Positions 10,588-18,943 of a DNA stretch of 64,000 bases are shown here, one piece after another. Numbering within the stretch: position 1 is the first letter of the stretch; each line of letters begins with the position of its first letter. Under the pieces are notes generated by a model, which did not search any database, was not told where the DNA came from, and saw only the letters and a list, made by a program, of their open reading frames with translations. The position numbers and the translations under genes were made by a program. Source of the DNA: Shewanella sp. KT0246 (lineage in GTDB: Bacteria > Pseudomonadota > Gammaproteobacteria > Enterobacterales > Shewanellaceae); NCBI RefSeq assembly GCF_019654955.1, contig NZ_BPEV01000025.1, forward strand, positions 1 to 64,000, written 5' to 3'.

Positions 10588-11130
10588 CTATTTCTTTTTA
10601 GGTGCGAGGACCATAACTGCTTGTCGACCTTCCATTTTCGGGAAAGATTCAACAACAGCATATGTTTCCAAATCTGCTTTGATACGGTTCAAAAGATCCA
10701 TACCTAGGCTTTGGTGTGCCATTTCGCGACCACGGAAACGCAGCGTAATTTTCGCTTTGTCCCCATCTTCAAGAAAACGAATCAGGTTGCGTAGTTTTAC
10801 CTGATAGTCGTTTTCATCAGTGCCAGGACGGAATTTTATTTCCTTCAGCTGGACCTGTTTCTGCTTCTTTTTTTGTTCCTTTTGGGCTTTAGCCTTATCA
10901 AAAAGGAACTTACCGTAGTCCATTATGCGACAGACAGGTGGCTCAGCATTAGGACTGATTTCAACCAGGTCTACACCTGCTTCATCAGCTAATTCCTGTG
11001 CCTGTGAAATACTAACGATTCCAACTGCCTCACCATTGATATCCGATAAACGAACTTCTGGTACGCCAGTGATTTCATCGTTAATACGATTAGGGGCTGG
11101 CTGTCGCCCTGCTGCTCTCTTGATCTTTAT
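10588..11130 (-). CDS. infC: Translation initiation factor IF-3, AUA start codon
   Basis: IF-3 binds the 30S subunit, discriminates against non-AUG starts and represses its own mRNA through its rare start codon. The first in-frame ATG (10923) lies inside the MDYGKF motif at residue 70 and would delete the N-terminal domain. Reading upstream gives a full IF-3 N-domain ([18 protein letters not shown], then [12 protein letters not shown]) back to ATA at 11128–11130, directly after the thrS stop. GGAGG within the last thrS codons lies 8 nt before ATA. The product is 180 aa, the same as E. coli IF-3, which starts with AUU. The next sense codon choice, ATC at +2 codons, has worse spacing. Confidence 0.93.
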   Translation of the reverse strand: MKIKRAAGRQPAPNRINDEITGVPEVRLSDINGEAVGIVSISQAQELADEAGVDLVEISPNAEPPVCRIMDYGKFLFDKAKAQKEQKKKQKQVQLKEIKFRPGTDENDYQVKLRNLIRFLEDGDKAKITLRFRGREMAHQSLGMDLLNRIKADLETYAVVESFPKMEGRQAVMVLAPKKK

Positions 11131-11133
11131 GAC

Positions 11134-13062
11134 CTATTCCTCCAACAATAATAGACTACGGCTAGAAATTTGTTCTTGTATCTTGGCAGCGAAATCATTG
11201 ATTTTCATCTTGCCTAAATCGATACCGTCACGTGTTCTTACCGCAACTTCCTTATTTTCCATTTCTTGATCGCCTACGACCAATAAATAAGGTACACGCT
11301 TTAACGTATGTTCACGTATTTTAAAGCCTATTTTCTCATTCCTCAAGTCTTTAGATGCACGAATGCCACTTTCTTTGAAAGTTTTAACAATTTCGTCAAC
11401 ATAATCAGACTGTTTATCAGTAATATTCATAACAATTACTTGCTGTGGTGCAAGCCATGTTGGGAATTTACCTGCATATTCTTCAATAAGAATACCTAAG
11501 AAACGTTCAAGAGACCCTAAAATCGCTCTATGGATCATAACTGGTGTTTGACGCGTGTTGTCTTCAGCAACGTAAGTTGCGCCAAGACGAGATGGTAATG
11601 CGTAATCTAATTGCACAGTACCACATTGCCATGCACGGTCTAAACAGTCATGAAGTGTAAATTCAATTTTTGGACCGTAGAAAGCGCCTTCTCCCGGTAA
11701 AATCTCGAATTCGATATCATTAGCAACAAGTGCTTGCTTCAGTGCTTCTTCTGCTCTATCCCACATGTCGTCATCACCAATACGTTTTTCAGGACGTGTT
11801 GATAATTTTACGACGATGTTGTCGAAACCAAAAGTACCGTAAGTATCATATACCATTTGGATACATTCACTTACTTGCTCTTGCACCTGTCCATCGGTAC
11901 AAAATACATGTGCATCATCTTGAGTAAAGCCACGTACGCGCATTAGCCCATGTAGTGAGCCTGATGGCTCATTACGATGACAACAACCGAACTCAGCCAT
12001 TTTCAATGGCAAATCACGGTATGATTTTAAACCTTGATTAAAGATTTGGACGTGTCCAGGACAGTTCATCGGCTTAATGGCATATTCGCGGTTTTCACTG
12101 TTAGTAGTGAACATCGCATCAGAATACTTATCCCAGTGACCTGAACGTTCCCATAAGTTACGATCCATCATTAATGGACCTTTCACTTCTTGGTAGGTGT
12201 ATTGACCTAACTTTTGACGAATAAACTTTTCAAGCTCTAAATACAAACTCCAACCGTCGTTATGCCAGAATACCATTCCAGGTGCTTCTTCTTGCATATG
12301 GTAAAGGTCTAATTGCTTACCAATTTTACGATGATCACGTTTAGCCGCTTCTTCAAGACGGTTTAAATGTACTTTTAATGCTTTTTTATCAGCCCATGCT
12401 GTGCCGTATACACGTTGCAGCATTTTGTTGTCCGAATTACCACGCCAATATGCACCAGCAACACTCATTAATTTAAAGTGCTGACAGAACTTCATGTTTG
12501 GAACGTGTGGGCCACGACACATATCAACATATTCTTCATGATGATATAAAGCCGGAGTCGAATCTTTACTGATGTTTTCATCTAAGATTGCGATTTTGTA
12601 TTCTTCACCGCGTGCTTCAAAAGTATCACGGGCTTCTTGCCAAGAAACGACGTTCTTAACAACGTTATAATTGGTTTTTGCAAGCGCACTCATGCGCTTC
12701 TCAAGAGCATCGATATCTTCTTGAGTCAATTTATGATCTAAATCGATGTCATAGTAAAAACCATTATCGATAACAGGACCAATAGCCATTTTTGTTTCTG
12801 GCCACATTTGCTTAATCGCATGGCCTAATAAATGTGCACAAGAATGGCGAAGGATTTCAACACCCTCTTCATCTTTAGCCGTAATGATAGAAAGTTCTGA
12901 ATCAGTGGTGATTAAGTCACAAGCGTCAACAAGCTCGCCATTTACGCGACCAGCGATACACGCTTTCGCTAAACCAGGACCGATGTCTGCAGCGACATCT
13001 AAAGTAGAAACAGAATCTGCAAACTCACGTTTGCTGCCATCAGGCAATGTAATAATTGGCAT
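11134..13062 (-). CDS. thrS: Threonine--tRNA ligase
   Basis: This class II synthetase charges tRNA-Thr. At 642 aa it is the same length as the E. coli enzyme. It has an N-terminal TGS domain (residues 1–61), an editing domain with HSCAH (His73/His77) and CRGPHVPN, a catalytic domain with motif 2 ([15 protein letters not shown]) and motif 3 ([16 protein letters not shown]), and a C-terminal anticodon-binding domain. The stop overlaps the infC ribosome-binding region. AAGGA lies 5 nt before the ATG. The leader resembles tRNA-Thr in two places, strong evidence for autogenous translational repression. Confidence 0.98.
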   Translation of the reverse strand: MPIITLPDGSKREFADSVSTLDVAADIGPGLAKACIAGRVNGELVDACDLITTDSELSIITAKDEEGVEILRHSCAHLLGHAIKQMWPETKMAIGPVIDNGFYYDIDLDHKLTQEDIDALEKRMSALAKTNYNVVKNVVSWQEARDTFEARGEEYKIAILDENISKDSTPALYHHEEYVDMCRGPHVPNMKFCQHFKLMSVAGAYWRGNSDNKMLQRVYGTAWADKKALKVHLNRLEEAAKRDHRKIGKQLDLYHMQEEAPGMVFWHNDGWSLYLELEKFIRQKLGQYTYQEVKGPLMMDRNLWERSGHWDKYSDAMFTTNSENREYAIKPMNCPGHVQIFNQGLKSYRDLPLKMAEFGCCHRNEPSGSLHGLMRVRGFTQDDAHVFCTDGQVQEQVSECIQMVYDTYGTFGFDNIVVKLSTRPEKRIGDDDMWDRAEEALKQALVANDIEFEILPGEGAFYGPKIEFTLHDCLDRAWQCGTVQLDYALPSRLGATYVAEDNTRQTPVMIHRAILGSLERFLGILIEEYAGKFPTWLAPQQVIVMNITDKQSDYVDEIVKTFKESGIRASKDLRNEKIGFKIREHTLKRVPYLLVVGDQEMENKEVAVRTRDGIDLGKMKINDFAAKIQEQISSRSLLLLEE

Positions 13063-13081
13063 TTAATTTCCTTATCCAGTG

Positions 13082-13102
13082 GTGACCCACACGTAGGGCC
13101 AC
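13082..13102 (-). promoter_or_regulatory. thrS operator hairpin: tRNA-Thr anticodon mimic
   Basis: On the minus strand GTGGCCC and GGGTCAC form a 7-bp stem (one G·U) closing a 7-nt loop TACGTGT. Loop positions equivalent to tRNA 34–36 read CGU, a threonine anticodon, at -31 to -29 from the thrS ATG. In E. coli the thrS operator domain 2 presents CGU in a loop at nearly the same distance and is bound by ThrRS. The fold was drawn by eye. Confidence 0.75.
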
Positions 13103-13128
13103 TTGGTAATAAATAATAAATAAAAGAA

Positions 13129-13176
13129 ATGCCACCGAACTACAGACATTACAGGAGTCTGAGCTGATAGTGGCAT
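13129..13176 (-). promoter_or_regulatory. thrS leader tRNA-like fold (domain 4 equivalent)
   Basis: A 7-bp outer stem ATGCCAC/GTGGCAT, the length of an acceptor stem, encloses a 5-bp stem CAGAC/GTCTG with the loop TCCTGTAAT. The loop contains UGUAA, resembling the anticodon loop of tRNA-Thr(UGU). A TAGTTCG segment on the 3' side resembles a T-loop. A U-rich single-stranded stretch separates it from the CGU hairpin, matching the domain 4 – 3 – 2 order of the E. coli operator. Confidence 0.65.
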
Positions 13177-13333
13177 GAACTCGCATTGTATGTGAAAAGG
13201 CCTTTTGCAAGCAAGAGATGTACATATCTAAATCAGATTTAACTGCACATAATTGGTTTATTTAAGCCATTGATAACCATAAAACAGTTAAAAGGCAGTT
13301 TGATTGAGCTTAAATATCAAATACAGATGTTCT

Positions 13334-13360
13334 TTGACACCGACAAGACTCAACTATAAT
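13334..13360 (+). promoter_or_regulatory. Predicted promoter of the CPXCG gene
   Basis: Perfect -35 TTGACA (13334–13339) and perfect -10 TATAAT (13355–13360), but with a short 15-bp spacer. The start would be near 13367, about 70 nt before the ATG. Confidence 0.5.
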
Positions 13361-13436
13361 CACTAATGTGATTAAAAAGACCCGTAACAAAATAATGGAT
13401 TAAGGCTGTGATTAAACTATTTATAAGGAGTTATAT

Positions 13437-13637
13437 ATGAATTTAGTTAGCCGCGTTATTAGTTGTCCCCATTGCGGACATAATCAGCATGTGCACATTG
13501 ATACAAGCTTGGGCGATCAAGAATATTATGATGATTGCCGAATTTGTTGCAATTCAATCCACATGAGATTACAAGTCAATGACTCTAATAGAACTATTCA
13601 ATTGTTTATAGACTCAGATAACGAGCAGCTGTATTAA
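13437..13637 (+). CDS. CPXCG-motif cysteine-rich small protein
   Basis: A 66-aa acidic protein with two cysteine pairs, CPHCG (residues 10–14) and CRIC (34–37), likely to bind one zinc. This matches the widespread gammaproteobacterial cysteine-rich CPXCG family of unknown function. A strong TAAGGAG ribosome-binding site lies 7 nt before the ATG, and a promoter with both consensus hexamers precedes it. It stands between thrS and ribE on the opposite strand to both. Confidence 0.85.
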   Translation: MNLVSRVISCPHCGHNQHVHIDTSLGDQEYYDDCRICCNSIHMRLQVNDSNRTIQLFIDSDNEQLY

Positions 13638-13675
13638 CTGCTCGTTTCATGAACAAAGGTAATTTTTGAATTAGA

Positions 13676-14296
13676 TTAGTTATTGTTGAGCATTTTTTTT
13701 GCTAGAACACGTTCAACAGTATCAACAATAACTTGAGTTTGACTATCAATTTCTATATTGATTTTATCACCAACTTTGCTGTCACTTAAGTTGGTTAGTT
13801 TAAGTGTCTCTGGAATAAGGTGAAGCATAAATCTGTCATCATTAATTTCACCAACAGTTAAGCTGCAGCCATTGACACCGACAAAACCTTTATAAAAAAT
13901 ATAATCCATCCATTTGGTTGGAATACTCAGTGTTAAATTATAATGGCTATCTGTTTCACTCACTTCAACTACTGTCGCCATAGCGTGAACGTGGCCTGAT
14001 AAAATGTGGCCACCAATTTCTTTTCCAAAAGTTAATGAGCGTTCTATATTGACTTTGTTACCTAGCTCAACAAAATTTAAATTTGTGACCTCTAACGTCT
14101 CTTCCATTACGTCGAAATAAACACTATTATTCGCAAGTTTAGTGACAGTTAAACATACGCCATTATTTGCAACACTTGCACCGGTTTCTAAACCTTGTTG
14201 CAGCTCTTCTGGAATTTTGACTTCAAATGTTTTTAAACCGCTTTGCTCTTTAATCGAAACCACTTCACATGTGGCTTGCACGATACCAGTAAACAT
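13676..14296 (-). CDS. ribE: Riboflavin synthase alpha chain
   Basis: It dismutates two molecules of 6,7-dimethyl-8-ribityllumazine to riboflavin. The 206-aa protein has the characteristic internal duplication: MFTGIVQ with ANNGVCLTV in the first barrel, GHILSGHVH with VNGCSLTVGEI in the second. It is divergent from the MATE pump gene with only 30 bp between the start codons, the same arrangement as ribC–mdtK in E. coli. No FMN-riboswitch-like sequence can fit in that gap. Other rib genes are not in the window. Confidence 0.95.
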   Translation of the reverse strand: MFTGIVQATCEVVSIKEQSGLKTFEVKIPEELQQGLETGASVANNGVCLTVTKLANNSVYFDVMEETLEVTNLNFVELGNKVNIERSLTFGKEIGGHILSGHVHAMATVVEVSETDSHYNLTLSIPTKWMDYIFYKGFVGVNGCSLTVGEINDDRFMLHLIPETLKLTNLSDSKVGDKINIEIDSQTQVIVDTVERVLAKKMLNNN

Positions 14297-14326
14297 ATTT
14301 TCACTCGTTAGTTAAAAGGTTTTCTA

Positions 14327-15697
14327 ATGAATCACACAGGCTTTCAAGCCAAAAAATTAATTCAACTGGCGCTGCCAGTATTAATAGCACAAGTTACTCA
14401 GACCATGATGGGGTTTATTGATACCGTCATGGCTGGCCGTGTCAGTGCTGTAGATATGGCTGCAGTTGCCATTGGCACCAGTTTATGGTTACCAGCTTTA
14501 CTATTTGTTCAAGGGCTTATTCTCGCATTTACACCAGTATTTGCCCACCACCATGGTGCGAATAATCCCAAGGCTATCCAACCATTAATGTCTCAAGCTT
14601 TTTATATTGCCATAATTGGCAGTGTTGGTGTTTTGCTTTTCCTCTCATTTGCTAAAACAATATTTGCAATGATGGAACTTGATCCAGAATTAGCAGACTT
14701 AAGCGCGGGCTATTTACATGGCTTTATGTGGGGCGTTCCTGCATTTATTTTATATCAAATATTACGTGGTTGCTCGGAAGGAATTTCTTATACGATGCCA
14801 ACGATGATTATTGGTTTCGTTGGTTTAGCTGTCAATATCCCTGCCAATTATATCTTTATATATGGTCACTTTGGTGTACCAGCGATGGGCGGTGCTGGTT
14901 GTGGTATAGCAACTGCTTTAGTATTTTGGGCAATGTTGATGGCTATGATGATTTATATGCAGTTTCACCAAAAGTTTAAAGAAATTGCCCCTTTCAGTAG
15001 GTTAAATAGACCTAATTTGAAAACCATTTGGGAAATGATCAAGCATGGTATGCCGATTGCGCTAGCTTTATTCTTTGAAGTTAGCTTATTTGCCGTCATT
15101 GCACTTTTGTTAGCGCCTCTTGGGGCAAATGTGGTCGCGGGACATCAAATTGCACTTAACTTTTCATCAATCGTATTCATGCTACCTTTATCAATTGGTA
15201 TCGCAGTTTCAATACGTGTGGGATATTACTTAGGGCAAGACAAATTAGAAGTCAGTAATTTAGTCACTAAAATTGGTTTGTTTATCGCATTTTCTCTTGC
15301 TGTAGTAACCGCCATCATTACGGTACTATTTAAAACTCAGATCGCATTGCTTTATAACAATAACCCTGAAGTAGTCGCATTAGCGGGGAGCTTGATGTTC
15401 TTAGCAGCTTTATATCAGCTATCTGATTCTATTCAAGTCGTTGCAGCTGGTGCATTACGTGGCTATAAAGATACCCAAAGTGCTTTTTACATTACCCTAG
15501 TCTCTTACTGGGCAATAGGCATGACCCTAGGCTATACCCTTGCCCGTACTGACCTAATTGTGCCAGCAATGGGAGCGCATGGTTTTTGGGTAGGCTTGAT
15601 TGCTGGTTTAACAAGTGCTGCAATATTATTTGCTTTAAGGTTGCGCTACATACAAACATCAGGGAAATTAAAAGCGGTTATTTCGGATAACAGCTAA
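14327..15697 (+). CDS. norM: MATE-family multidrug efflux transporter
   Basis: A cation-coupled exporter of the NorM/MdtK (DinF-related) family in the inner membrane. The 456-aa sequence shows about 12 hydrophobic segments in two halves, beginning IQLALPVLIAQVTQTMMGFIDTVMAG and with the second half starting near EMIKHGMPIALALFFEVS. It is divergent from ribE as in enterobacteria, which supports orthology with MdtK. The start ATG at 14327 is preceded by AAAGGTTTTCTA. Confidence 0.93.
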   Translation: MNHTGFQAKKLIQLALPVLIAQVTQTMMGFIDTVMAGRVSAVDMAAVAIGTSLWLPALLFVQGLILAFTPVFAHHHGANNPKAIQPLMSQAFYIAIIGSVGVLLFLSFAKTIFAMMELDPELADLSAGYLHGFMWGVPAFILYQILRGCSEGISYTMPTMIIGFVGLAVNIPANYIFIYGHFGVPAMGGAGCGIATALVFWAMLMAMMIYMQFHQKFKEIAPFSRLNRPNLKTIWEMIKHGMPIALALFFEVSLFAVIALLLAPLGANVVAGHQIALNFSSIVFMLPLSIGIAVSIRVGYYLGQDKLEVSNLVTKIGLFIAFSLAVVTAIITVLFKTQIALLYNNNPEVVALAGSLMFLAALYQLSDSIQVVAAGALRGYKDTQSAFYITLVSYWAIGMTLGYTLARTDLIVPAMGAHGFWVGLIAGLTSAAILFALRLRYIQTSGKLKAVISDNS

Positions 15698-15714
15698 GTT
15701 TTATTTTGCCCCTT

Positions 15715-15794
15715 GTTCAGTCTAGAGTTACTTACTACGGCATATAAGCTACGAATAATTAAGCTTATATGCTGTAATTAACTTCAAACTGAAC
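15715..15794. repeat. 80-nt imperfect palindrome between norM and the tRNA genes
   Basis: Outer arms GTTCAGT (15715–15721) and ACTGAAC (15788–15794) enclose partly paired TAACT segments and a near-perfect 15-bp inner stem, 15736–15750 with 15762–15776 (one G·U), around an 11-nt AT-rich loop. No T-run follows on either strand, so it does not look like an intrinsic terminator. It may be a palindromic intergenic or miniature mobile element, or an RNA stabiliser. Confidence 0.6.
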
Positions 15795-15832
15795 AGCAAA
15801 TCACCACTCAATCGATTTTTTGTTATTTTTAC

Positions 15833-15860
15833 TTGCATCAATCACCGTATACCGTAATAT
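15833..15860 (+). promoter_or_regulatory. Predicted promoter of the tRNA-Val pair
   Basis: -35 TTGCAT (15833–15838), 16-bp spacer, -10 TAATAT (15855–15860), followed by a GC-rich discriminator (CGCTCG), a feature of stringently controlled stable-RNA promoters. The predicted start near 15867 is 38 nt before the first tRNA. Confidence 0.55.
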
Positions 15861-15904
15861 ATCGCTCGTTCCAAAGATTACATGATATGTTTTCTTAAAA
15901 CGAT

Positions 15905-15981
15905 ACAACTGTAGCTCAGCTGGTTAGAGCACCACCTTGACATGGTGGGGGTCGGTGGTTCGAATCCACTCAGTTGTACCA
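15905..15981 (+). tRNA. tRNA-Val(GAC), copy 1
   Basis: A 77-nt cloverleaf: acceptor ACAACTG/CAGTTGT, D-arm GCTC/GAGC, anticodon stem CCACC/GGTGG with loop TTGACAT (anticodon GAC), and T-arm GGTGG/CCACT around TTCGAAT. Discriminator A and encoded CCA are present. Confidence 0.97.
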
Positions 15982-16006
15982 TCTCCTTTGAGAATGATTA
16001 AAATAT

Positions 16007-16083
16007 ACAACTGTAGCTCAGTTGGTTAGAGCACTACCTTGACATGGTAGGGGTCGGTGGTTCGAATCCACTCAGTTGTACCA
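16007..16083 (+). tRNA. tRNA-Val(GAC), copy 2
   Basis: A 77-nt tandem copy 25 nt after the first. It has the same acceptor stem, anticodon GAC and encoded CCA. It differs by a compensatory base-pair change in the anticodon stem (CTACC/GGTAG) and one D-loop base, so both copies look functional. Confidence 0.97.
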
Positions 16084-16100
16084 AATCATTCTTAACAATA

Positions 16101-16124
16101 AACCAGCTGAAGCTGGTTTTTTTT
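16101..16124 (+). terminator. Terminator of the tRNA-Val operon
   Basis: AACCAGCT (16101–16108) pairs with AGCTGGTT (16111–16118), with continuous Ts to 16124, 18 nt after the second tRNA. Confidence 0.9.
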
Positions 16125-16201
16125 GTGTCTAAATTTCAACAAGCAGCTCACTATATAAGTACTCCAAGTGTATTTTAAATAGTAGCTGTAAGTCTTAAAA
16201 C

Positions 16202-16233
16202 AAAAAAGCGAAACTTATCTTAGAATCGCTTTT
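16202..16233 (-). terminator. galE terminator
   Basis: On the minus strand AAAAGCGA pairs with TCGCTTTT across a 14-nt loop, followed by further Ts, 23 nt after the galE stop. Confidence 0.65.
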
Positions 16234-16255
16234 ACTTTACTGAATTAATGCTCAA

Positions 16256-17284
16256 TTACTTTTCTTCATAACCATTAGGGTTAGTTGACTGCCAACGCCA
16301 TGTGTCTTCCATCATTTGTTCTAGCGTCCGACTCGCCTGCCAGTTAAGCTCTTTATTGGCTTTTTGAGCATTAGCCCAAAATGCGGGTAAGTCGCCTGCT
16401 CTACGCGGACTGACCTCATATGGGATTTTCTTATCTACGGCTTGCTCGAATGCATTAACGATTTCAAACACAGATACGCCATTCCCCGTACCTAAATTAA
16501 ACGCTTCAACGCCAGTAAATTGGTTGTTGGCGTTTAACCAATTCATTGCAGCAACATGCCCCTCAGCTAAATCCATAACATGTAAGTAATCACGCTCACA
16601 GGTACCATCTTTAGTTGGGTAATCTGAACCGAAAATACTCAGTTTTTCACGTTTACCCACCATGACTTGGGCGACATAAGGCAATAAGTTATTTGGGATG
16701 CCTTTAGGGGATTCACCAATTCGGCCACTTTCGTGAGCACCAATAGGGTTGAAATAACGCAGTGACACACCTCTAAATGATGGATTAGATGCTGCAGTAT
16801 CAGCCATGATCCTTTCAACCATGACTTTTGTTGCGCCATAAGGGCTAGATGGCGTACCTAATTTCATAGATTCAACATACGGCACATCATTCTCTTCACC
16901 ATAAACAGTGGCTGATGAACTGAATATAAAGTCATTGACTTGATACTCGGCCATTACTTCCAGTAAGCATACTGAACCGTGAACATTGTTCTGGTAGTAC
17001 TCTAAAGGAATTTGTGCTGACTCTCCTACTGCCTTGAGAGCAGCGAAATGAATAACGGTATCAATATTATGCGCTTTAAAAACTGAAGATAGCTGTTGTT
17101 TATTTCGAATGTCGCCTTCGACAAACACAACTGATTTACCCGTTAAGGCTTCTACTCTTTTAATAGATTCAATGTTTGAGTTAAATAAATTATCAAAAAC
17201 AACGACGTCACTGTTATTTTTTAATAACGATAAAACGGTATGAGAACCAATATACCCAGCCCCACCTGTCACTAAAACATTCAT
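16256..17284 (-). CDS. galE: UDP-glucose 4-epimerase
   Basis: It interconverts UDP-glucose and UDP-galactose for surface polysaccharide synthesis and galactose use. The 342-aa short-chain dehydrogenase fold shows the NAD motif GGAGYIGSH (residues 7–15), the catalytic SSSATVYG serine region and the YxxxK pair in YGATK. The C-terminal half contains RDYLHVMDLAEGHVAA and FNLGTGNGVSV. It is monocistronic with no galKT neighbours, as is common for the cell-envelope galE of Shewanella. Confidence 0.95.
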   Translation of the reverse strand: MNVLVTGGAGYIGSHTVLSLLKNNSDVVVFDNLFNSNIESIKRVEALTGKSVVFVEGDIRNKQQLSSVFKAHNIDTVIHFAALKAVGESAQIPLEYYQNNVHGSVCLLEVMAEYQVNDFIFSSSATVYGEENDVPYVESMKLGTPSSPYGATKVMVERIMADTAASNPSFRGVSLRYFNPIGAHESGRIGESPKGIPNNLLPYVAQVMVGKREKLSIFGSDYPTKDGTCERDYLHVMDLAEGHVAAMNWLNANNQFTGVEAFNLGTGNGVSVFEIVNAFEQAVDKKIPYEVSPRRAGDLPAFWANAQKANKELNWQASRTLEQMMEDTWRWQSTNPNGYEEK

Positions 17285-17654
17285 CTTTTTTCCCTGTTAA
17301 CAAACACAACTTGAGTGCTGTAAATTATCTAAGCCTATGGAGTTATTACAATAATACTTTCTGATGGTTCTAATGCATACCTTTAACCTAATAAAAAACT
17401 AGTTTTAACTGCTTTATCTTTAAAAAACTATCACCGATTCAGAAACTCACAGATTAAAACTTTGGCACAATAAAATAACAAACTTATGTCATTTTGCGCT
17501 GCATATATAAAAGCATAACTTCTTTATTAGGGAGTAATACTTACAGAAAGCACACATAAAGCAAAGTTAAGCTACTGTTTTATTAATTATTTTCAACTAG
17601 CTTACAAACTTTACAAATCAGACACATTAAATTACACATTGAAACAGTAAGGGT
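17285..17654. other. Intergenic region, galE upstream
   Basis: An AT-rich stretch of about 370 bp between divergent galE and the RND operon. No ORF with a credible ribosome-binding site is visible. It must hold the galE promoter, but I could not pick one with confidence. Confidence 0.5.
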
Positions 17655-17684
17655 TTAACAAACTCTGTAACATGGCCGTATAAT
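17655..17684 (+). promoter_or_regulatory. Predicted promoter of the RND efflux operon
   Basis: -35 TTAACA (17655–17660) and a perfect -10 TATAAT (17679–17684) with an 18-bp spacer. Start near 17691, about 53 nt before the GTG start of the adaptor gene. Confidence 0.6.
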
Positions 17685-17743
17685 AATATTAACTAATTTA
17701 TCATAGGCAAAGCCTGTGATTAGCTTCAACAAGAGGAAGTGTC

Positions 17744-18940
17744 GTGGCTACTGCAAAGCAAATTATTCTACCTATAGGCATCATAGGTGTTGGCGTACTT
17801 GTTACTGGTCTTTTGGTTTCAATGCAAAAGCCACCAGAAGAAAAACCGCCTGTAGATAATACCCCTTTAGTTTCAGTTGAAACCATTAACTACAAACCCA
17901 TGAAGTTTACTGTCAGTTCCTACGGTGTCGTCAACGCTAAATACCACACTGAGCTAGTAGCACAAGTCAGCGGTGAAATCACCTACCTTTCAGATGCATT
18001 TGTCAAAGGTGGCTTCATTAAAAAAGGAGACATACTAGCAAGGATAGACCCAAGTGATTACGAATCTGCTCTGTTAGATGCACAAGCAAATTTGGCTTCC
18101 GCTAAGGCAACGTTAGTCCAAGAAAAAGCTAATGCACAAGTTGCTGAGCGAGAATGGGCTGAAATAACCGACAGTAAACCAAGTGACTTAAGTCTACGCA
18201 AACCACAACTTGCACAAGAGATTGCCAAACTTAAAAGTGCTGAAGCCGGATTACTACGAGCGCAACGTAATCTTGAACGAGCCATCATCAAGGCGCCTTA
18301 TGATGCATTAATTGGTAGCCGTAATATTGGTCTAGGCGCATACGTCAGTAACGGGTCGCCAATTGGTTTGGTATATAACACTGATAAAGCTGAAGTACGG
18401 TTACCACTAGCTGACAAGGAAATGCAATATTTAGATCGCAAAGGTGCCAATGCAAAAGTAACCTTAGTAGGTAACTTCGCAGGTGAAAAACAAGAATGGA
18501 TTGGCACCATAGTGCGTAGCGAAGGTGTTATCGACAGTAAAAGCCGTATGACTTACCTTGTGGCTGAAATCGATGATCCCTATGGACTTAAAAAAGATCA
18601 CAAAGAATTACGTTATGGCACTTACGTAACCGCACATATTGGTGGGACCCATGCAGGTCAAGTAGCAGTCGTACCTCGTCACCTTATTGTTAATGGTTTA
18701 GTTGCCACAATGGATGAAGAAAAAAAGCTACGTTATTTACCCGTTAATATCATCAGACAAGATGGCAGCAATGTGATTATTTCAAGCGGTTTAGAAAATG
18801 GTATGAATATCATTACTTCAGCACTGGACTACCCCGTTGAAGGCATGAGCGTTGCTTTACCAGAGGACAAAATATTGCAAAAAGAGCCTAAAGTAGGTGT
18901 AGATTCTGACACAGCTATAGCCATGGAAGACAAGGAATAA
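17744..18940 (+). CDS. RND efflux periplasmic adaptor subunit (membrane fusion protein)
   Basis: An HlyD/AcrA-type adaptor that would bridge the RND pump to an outer-membrane channel. The start is GTG at 17744, with AGAGGAAG just upstream. One N-terminal membrane anchor spans about residues 8–27 (PIGIIGVGVLVTGLLVS). A split lipoyl-like domain (VAQVSGEITYLSDAFVKGG and APYDALIGSRNIGLGAYVS) encloses a predicted alpha-hairpin at about residues 105–190, and a beta-barrel domain follows. No lipobox is seen, so anchoring is by the membrane helix. It is cotranscribed with the permease, 3 nt downstream. No outer-membrane factor gene is adjacent, so TolC encoded elsewhere is the likely partner. Confidence 0.9.
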   Translation: MATAKQIILPIGIIGVGVLVTGLLVSMQKPPEEKPPVDNTPLVSVETINYKPMKFTVSSYGVVNAKYHTELVAQVSGEITYLSDAFVKGGFIKKGDILARIDPSDYESALLDAQANLASAKATLVQEKANAQVAEREWAEITDSKPSDLSLRKPQLAQEIAKLKSAEAGLLRAQRNLERAIIKAPYDALIGSRNIGLGAYVSNGSPIGLVYNTDKAEVRLPLADKEMQYLDRKGANAKVTLVGNFAGEKQEWIGTIVRSEGVIDSKSRMTYLVAEIDDPYGLKKDHKELRYGTYVTAHIGGTHAGQVAVVPRHLIVNGLVATMDEEKKLRYLPVNIIRQDGSNVIISSGLENGMNIITSALDYPVEGMSVALPEDKILQKEPKVGVDSDTAIAMEDKE

Positions 18941-18943
18941 TTC

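Noticed and set aside
10588..10923. IF-3 as a 111-aa ORF starting at ATG 10923
   Set aside because: That ATG is Met70 inside the conserved MDYGKF motif; the N-terminal domain is present upstream in frame.
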